A stretch of DNA of 9,351 bases from contig JBKPNX010000267.1 of NCBI GenBank assembly GCA_046732855.1, forward strand, positions 1-9,351. Reading direction: 5' to 3'. Within the stretch, counting starts at the first letter, position 1, and each line of letters starts with the position of its first letter. This DNA comes from JBKPNX01 sp046732855. GTDB lineage: Bacteria > Pseudomonadota > Alphaproteobacteria > Geminicoccales > Geminicoccaceae. Under the pieces are notes generated by a model. That model had not been told where the DNA came from and searched no databases. It saw nothing but the letters and a program-made list of their open reading frames with translations. Below, in pieces: positions 6,280-9,351 of the stretch. The position numbers and the translations under genes are program-made.

Positions 6280-6462
6280 CTCGACGATGATGTCGCCACA
6301 TTGAGCCCATGCGAAGACTATCCGCCGGTCCTCTGGGACTCCCGTGTTGCGCTCGGCCATGCCCACCTGCACCTCGACGGCAAAGGCGATCGCATCGACC
6401 ACGCTGGCGAACTCCATCGACGCCCCGTCGTCCCTCAGCTTCACGGTGCGGCCGTGATACTG
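6280..6462 (-). pseudogene. Class III adenylate/guanylate cyclase fragment, broken at both ends
   Basis: On the minus strand the frame encodes YHGRTVKLRDDGASMEF, then ASVVDAIAFAVEVQ and MAERNTGVPEDRRIVF, ending in CGDIIVE. This is the middle of a class III nucleotide cyclase domain, where typical alphaproteobacterial members read GRxVKxMGDGxLVEFxSVVDAVxCAVxIQxxMAERN and later RIGINLGDVIVE. The metal-binding Asp of the GDG motif is kept but its first Gly is Asp. The RIGIN part is altered to AWAQC. A TAG codon lies immediately upstream in frame (6463-6465), and the expected DDIYGDGVNVAARL segment is missing after GDIIVE. The N-terminal third and the C-terminal half of the domain are therefore lost and no activity is expected. 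Confidence 0.8.
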
Positions 6463-6465
6463 CTA

Positions 6466-6620
6466 TTGCTTCGGCTTCACACGCGAACCGGCCGTTCGTC
6501 CTGCCAGCGGCTCGCCGCCGGCGGCGGGCGAGGCTCCCGAGTTCGTGCCGGTGGGGGTCGGGGAAGGAGGCGCGGGGGCACCTTCAGGTGCGGGGACACT
6601 CGCGCCGGCTCGCGGCGCTC
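6466..6620. other. Gene-free, very GC-rich stretch with a hairpin, downstream of the flavoprotein gene
   Basis: No credible gene is seen. A GC-only imperfect inverted repeat at 6511-6532 (CTCGCC outer arm paired with GGCGAG) and a short CACCTGAAGGTG dyad at 6579-6590 could help stop transcription leaving the minus-strand gene that ends at 6621. There is no T-tract, so it is not a classical intrinsic terminator. Together with the remnants at 5602-6462 it forms about 1.1 kb without an intact gene. Confidence 0.4.
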
Positions 6621-7880
6621 TCAGGCGGCAACAGGCCGCGGTAGCTCCTGCTCTGTGTGCAAGGTGATGAGGGCCGCCAGCCGCGCTGCGTCCTCACCGA
6701 CGCCGGACAGGAACGAGGAGTTCATCCTGGACAGCCAGGGCAGACCGAGGAAATAAAGGCCGGGCACCGCGGACGCGCCGCGCACATGGACCGGCACCCC
6801 GCCCGCGTTGAGGACCGGGAGATCGATCCAGCCGAAGTCGTAGACATACCCGGTCGCCCAGACCACCGCGCGAACGCCGGCGGCCCGGAGGTCGAGCTCC
6901 GCGACGGGCTCGACAGCGCAGGGCGGATTAGGCAGGGCCAACCGGGCCGCAGGGTCGGCCGGGAAATCCAGTGCGTTGCGTGCTACGTGTGCGTCGACCG
7001 TATCGAGGAAGGCGGCGTAGGCCGCGTCGCCAAATGCGAGGCTCTCGTTGAGGTCCGGCGCCAGCGACACCGAACGCCCGCGCAGGCCGCGCAGCCGACC
7101 CAGCAGGATGACGCCCCGCGCCGCGAAGTCACGGAAGTCGACTGTATGGCCCCCGTAAGCCCCAGTGATCAGGGGCAGGGTCGCGTCCGGACCGCGGCGC
7201 TCGAGGGGCATGCGGTCGAGGCCCATCTCGATCAGCCACCAGTAGAGGTCGCGCCCGCGGTAGCGGCGTGGCATGCGCCGATGCCGCCCGACCGAAAGAT
7301 AAACAGTCCGCCCGGCCAGGGCGAGCTCCTCGGCGATCTGCGCCCCGGACGCGCCGGAGCCGACGACCAGCACCGCCCCAGGGGGGAGCTGGGCAGGCTC
7401 GCGGTAGGCGCTCGCGTGGACCTGGAACAGGTCGGCGGCGGCGCCGCCCGACAGGCGGGGCACAACGGGGCGCTGGTAGGGGCCCGTGGCGATAACCACG
7501 TTTTGGGCCTCGATGTCTCCGGACGGCGTCTCCGCCACGAGGCCCGCACCCTGCTTGGACCGGCGCAGGCGCGTCACGGCGCAACCATACCGGATCGGCG
7601 GCGCGACGAAGGCCGCATAGGCGGTCAGGTAATCCAGAATTTCGGCCGCCGACGCGAACCCGTCCGGCTCGGGGTGGGTGAACGGGAAATATGGGAGCCG
7701 GACGGACCAGTTTGGGAACTGGAACCGCAGGCCGACCCAGCGCTCGGTCCGCCAGCGCTCCGCGATCCGCCCGCGCTCCACAACCAGGTGGGGGCGCCCG
7801 CGCCGGCGCAGCATGTGGCTCATCGCCAGGCCGGCCTGGCCCCCGCCGACGATGAGCGTCTCCACGTGTTCGAGCGGCAT
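6621..7880 (-). CDS. Flavin-containing monooxygenase-like NAD(P)/FAD-dependent oxidoreductase
   Basis: I prefer the ATG at 7880 (419 residues) because AGAGGA lies 7 nt upstream and the FAD motif then begins about 10 residues in. An in-frame ATG at 7916 would add 12 polar residues. The first Rossmann motif is GGGQAG at 12-17 (FAD), followed by the FMO-type ERW at 41-43. ATGPYQRP lies at 131-138, FQVHASAY at 152-159 resembles the FMO fingerprint FxGxxxHxxxY without its first Gly, and the second Rossmann motif GSGASG is at 174-179 (NADPH). A late WATGY segment closes the FAD site. Such proteins, often labelled CzcO-like or K+ transport flavoproteins, add oxygen to soft nucleophiles or ketones, and the substrate cannot be read here. 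The gene is divergent from a LysR regulator with a T-N11-A site between them, so it is the likely target. Confidence 0.9.
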   Translation of the reverse strand: MPLEHVETLIVGGGQAGLAMSHMLRRRGRPHLVVERGRIAERWRTERWVGLRFQFPNWSVRLPYFPFTHPEPDGFASAAEILDYLTAYAAFVAPPIRYGCAVTRLRRSKQGAGLVAETPSGDIEAQNVVIATGPYQRPVVPRLSGGAAADLFQVHASAYREPAQLPPGAVLVVGSGASGAQIAEELALAGRTVYLSVGRHRRMPRRYRGRDLYWWLIEMGLDRMPLERRGPDATLPLITGAYGGHTVDFRDFAARGVILLGRLRGLRGRSVSLAPDLNESLAFGDAAYAAFLDTVDAHVARNALDFPADPAARLALPNPPCAVEPVAELDLRAAGVRAVVWATGYVYDFGWIDLPVLNAGGVPVHVRGASAVPGLYFLGLPWLSRMNSSFLSGVGEDAARLAALITLHTEQELPRPVAA

Positions 7881-7938
7881 CGCAGGATCCTCTGACAGCT
7901 TGCGATCCTGGCGCATCGCCGCCGTTGGTAGAAGCGAT

Positions 7939-7953
7939 ATCTTTTCACAAGAT
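7939..7953. promoter_or_regulatory. LysR-type operator (T-N11-A dyad)
   Basis: ATCTT-TTCAC-AAGAT is a perfect 5-bp inverted repeat with a 5-bp centre, containing the T-N11-A pattern bound by LysR-type regulators. It sits between the divergent genes, 25 bp before the regulator's ATG and 58 bp before the flavoprotein's start. This fits control of the flavoprotein gene and autorepression of the regulator, whose own -10 region would overlap or adjoin the site. Confidence 0.75.
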
Positions 7954-7978
7954 TATTTAGCCCTGCTAACATCCGGGG

Positions 7979-8953
7979 ATGCCCAGAACGCTGCCTCCAC
8001 TCGCCTCGCTGCGTGCCTTCGAGGCCGTCGCGCGCCGGCTGAGTTTTAGCCGGGCCGCCGAGGAACTCCACGTCACCCCGGGCGCCGTCAGCCAGCAGAT
8101 CCGTTTGCTCGAGGGACTGCTCGGCGCGAAGCTGTTCGACCGGACGAAGCGGTCCGTCTTCATGACCGACATGGCCGCGAGGATGCTCCCGGACGTCCAG
8201 TCCGGGCTCGAGGCGCTATCGCGGGCCGTGGCCGGCAAGGGAGTGGCCCCCGACGCGAACACGCTGGCGATCAGCGTCACGCCCTCGTTCGCGACCAAAT
8301 GGCTGCTCCCCCGGCTGTCGGACTTCTCCGACCGGCACCCTGACATCGACCTGCGGATCTCGGCCACGGTCGGGCTGGCGGACTTCAGGCGGGACAACGT
8401 CGATCTCGCGATCCGCCTCGGCCACGGCGACTACCCCGGTGTCCAGGCGGAGCGGCTGTTCCCGGAGGGCCTGACGCCACTGTGCTCGCCGGCCCTAATC
8501 AAAGCCAAGGGGCGCCTGACGAGCCCGGACGACCTCAGGCGGCACCGGCTCCTGCACGACACCTCGATCCCGGGCGACGCCGAGCAGAGCGCCTGGGAGC
8601 GGTGGCTGGCCCTTGCGGGGACGACGGATGTTTCCGCCCGGCGCGGCACGCGGTTCAGCCTCGCCGAGCTCGCGATGCAGGCCGCGATCGACGGGGCTGG
8701 GGTGGTGCTGGGGCGCGTCGTGCTGGCCGAGCTCGATGTGGCCGCAGGGCGGCTGATGCGGCCCTTTGACCTCGTGTTGCCGTTGGCGGTGAGCTACTTC
8801 CTGGTGACGCCGAAGGCGAGCCCGCGCCGCAGAGAAATCGAGTGCTTCCGGGACTGGCTCGTCCGTTCGCTGAAGCAGCTGGACCGGCCCCGGGCCAGGG
8901 TCCGTGGACGAGGAAGGAAGAACAATGATGCTGCCGGACCCGCGCGCCGCTGA
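7979..8953 (+). CDS. LysR-family transcriptional regulator, GcvA-like
   Basis: A 324-residue regulator. The winged helix-turn-helix occupies about residues 7-65, with LSFSRAAEELHVTPGAVSQQ as the helix-turn-helix core, LLEGLLGAKLFDR as the linker start, and then the substrate-binding domain from about residue 95 (LAISVTPSFATKWLLPRL). That phrase and later NVDLAIRLGHGDYPG are typical of the GcvA subgroup. The only Shine-Dalgarno-like bases (CCGGGG) abut the ATG, so translation may be leaderless or weak, which suits an autorepressed regulator. The C-terminal extension after about residue 302 is basic and low in complexity (RPRARVRGRGRKNN), and its last 29 bp overlap the next gene. This tail is longer than usual and may exist because the next gene's ribosome binding site lies inside this reading frame. 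The effector is unknown. Confidence 0.93.
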   Translation: MPRTLPPLASLRAFEAVARRLSFSRAAEELHVTPGAVSQQIRLLEGLLGAKLFDRTKRSVFMTDMAARMLPDVQSGLEALSRAVAGKGVAPDANTLAISVTPSFATKWLLPRLSDFSDRHPDIDLRISATVGLADFRRDNVDLAIRLGHGDYPGVQAERLFPEGLTPLCSPALIKAKGRLTSPDDLRRHRLLHDTSIPGDAEQSAWERWLALAGTTDVSARRGTRFSLAELAMQAAIDGAGVVLGRVVLAELDVAAGRLMRPFDLVLPLAVSYFLVTPKASPRRREIECFRDWLVRSLKQLDRPRARVRGRGRKNNDAAGPARR

Positions 8954-9351
8954 GAGTGCCGAACGGATGCTCCACGAGGGCGGCTGCCTGTGCGGCGACG
9001 TCCGCTATGGCACGACCGCCGAGCCCGTGCGGGTCACGGTATGCCACTGCACCTTCTGCCAGAGGATCACGGGGTCGGCATTCTTGGTCGAGCCGATCTT
9101 CCGGCGGGAGGAGGTCGCCTTCTCCGGGGTATCGGCGCGGGCCTACGAGCACCGGTCTGACAGCAGCGGGAAGCGAGTCACGCTGAGGTTCTGCGGCCGC
9201 TGCGGGACGACGGTCTGCCTGGAGCTGGAGCGGTTCCCGGACGTGCTGGGCCTGTGCGGGGGCACCTTCGACGACCCCAACTGGTTCGACCGGGGTCCGG
9301 GGAGGTGCCGGCACATCTTCACGCGCTCGGCGCAGCGCGGCGTCGTGCTCC
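8925..9351 (+). CDS. GFA/CENP-V family zinc-binding protein, 3' end beyond window
   Basis: The ATG at 8925 (with another ATG at 8928) follows AGGAAGGA at 8911-8918, which supports this start over a later ATG at 8967. The visible 142 residues hold the family's zinc ligands: CLC at 21-23 with GDVRY, CHCTFCQ at 40-46 with RITGSAF, and CGRCG at 90-94. GFA proteins include glutathione-dependent formaldehyde-activating enzyme-like members, but most have no proven activity. The family is usually 120-160 residues, so little is probably missing. It overlaps the LysR gene by 29 bp in another frame and is likely co-transcribed and translationally linked with it. A role in aldehyde or thiol-adduct handling beside the flavoprotein is inference only. 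Confidence 0.88.
   Translation, partial: MMLPDPRAAESAERMLHEGGCLCGDVRYGTTAEPVRVTVCHCTFCQRITGSAFLVEPIFRREEVAFSGVSARAYEHRSDSSGKRVTLRFCGRCGTTVCLELERFPDVLGLCGGTFDDPNWFDRGPGRCRHIFTRSAQRGVVL

Noticed and set aside
6094..6756. Plus-strand open frame across the cyclase remnant
   Set aside because: Low-complexity Arg/Gly-rich product and no start signal; it overlaps the recognisable minus-strand cyclase fragment and the end of the flavoprotein gene.
6657..7895. 412-codon plus-strand open frame opposite the flavoprotein gene
   Set aside because: Composition is typical of an antisense shadow in very GC-rich DNA; the opposite strand has both Rossmann motifs.
1..9351. CRISPR array, tRNA, rRNA or complete insertion sequence
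   Set aside because: No regularly spaced repeats, no tRNA-like cloverleaf, no rRNA sequence and no transposase gene were seen on either strand.

Overview
The window is GC-rich, and its gene types and codon use fit an alphaproteobacterium (Rhizobiales or Rhodospirillales-like). That placement is inferred from style only, since no rRNA or marker gene is present. It divides into three blocks.

Block 1 (1-4367, all + strand) looks like a metal-acquisition cluster, most likely for zinc. It holds the C-terminal end of a ZnuA/TroA-type metal-binding protein, a small Tat-exported protein ending in a Cys cluster, a NicO/RcnA-type membrane metal transporter with a His-rich loop, a LolD/MacB-type ATPase and FtsX/MacB-type permease pair that overlap by 4 bp, and a periplasmic DUF3299 protein with a CPFC motif. 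The permease carries a long His/Asp/Glu-rich extracytoplasmic insert. The ATPase-permease-DUF3299 trio resembles the zinc-starvation modules known from Pseudomonas (PA4063-PA4066) and Vibrio (Zrg). A plausible picture is ZnuABC-type uptake backed by a second, mechanically driven periplasmic metal-handling system.

Block 2 (4368-6620) starts with a perfect GC hairpin terminator and a convergent gene for a secreted cyclase-family (kynurenine formamidase-like) hydrolase. A decayed stretch of about 1.1 kb follows. It holds the C-terminal stub of a VOC/glyoxalase gene, two diverged copies of an approximately 120-bp direct repeat, an AT-rich island with dyads, the 3' end of a group II intron (domains V and VI, minus strand), and a broken class III adenylate cyclase fragment. 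This looks like a graveyard of insertion and deletion events.

Block 3 (6621-9351) holds a flavin-dependent monooxygenase-like gene (minus) divergent from a GcvA-type LysR regulator (plus), with a clear LysR-type T-N11-A dyad between them. A GFA/CENP-V family zinc-binding gene overlaps the regulator's 3' end and runs off the window edge. The regulator probably controls itself, the flavoprotein and perhaps the GFA gene.
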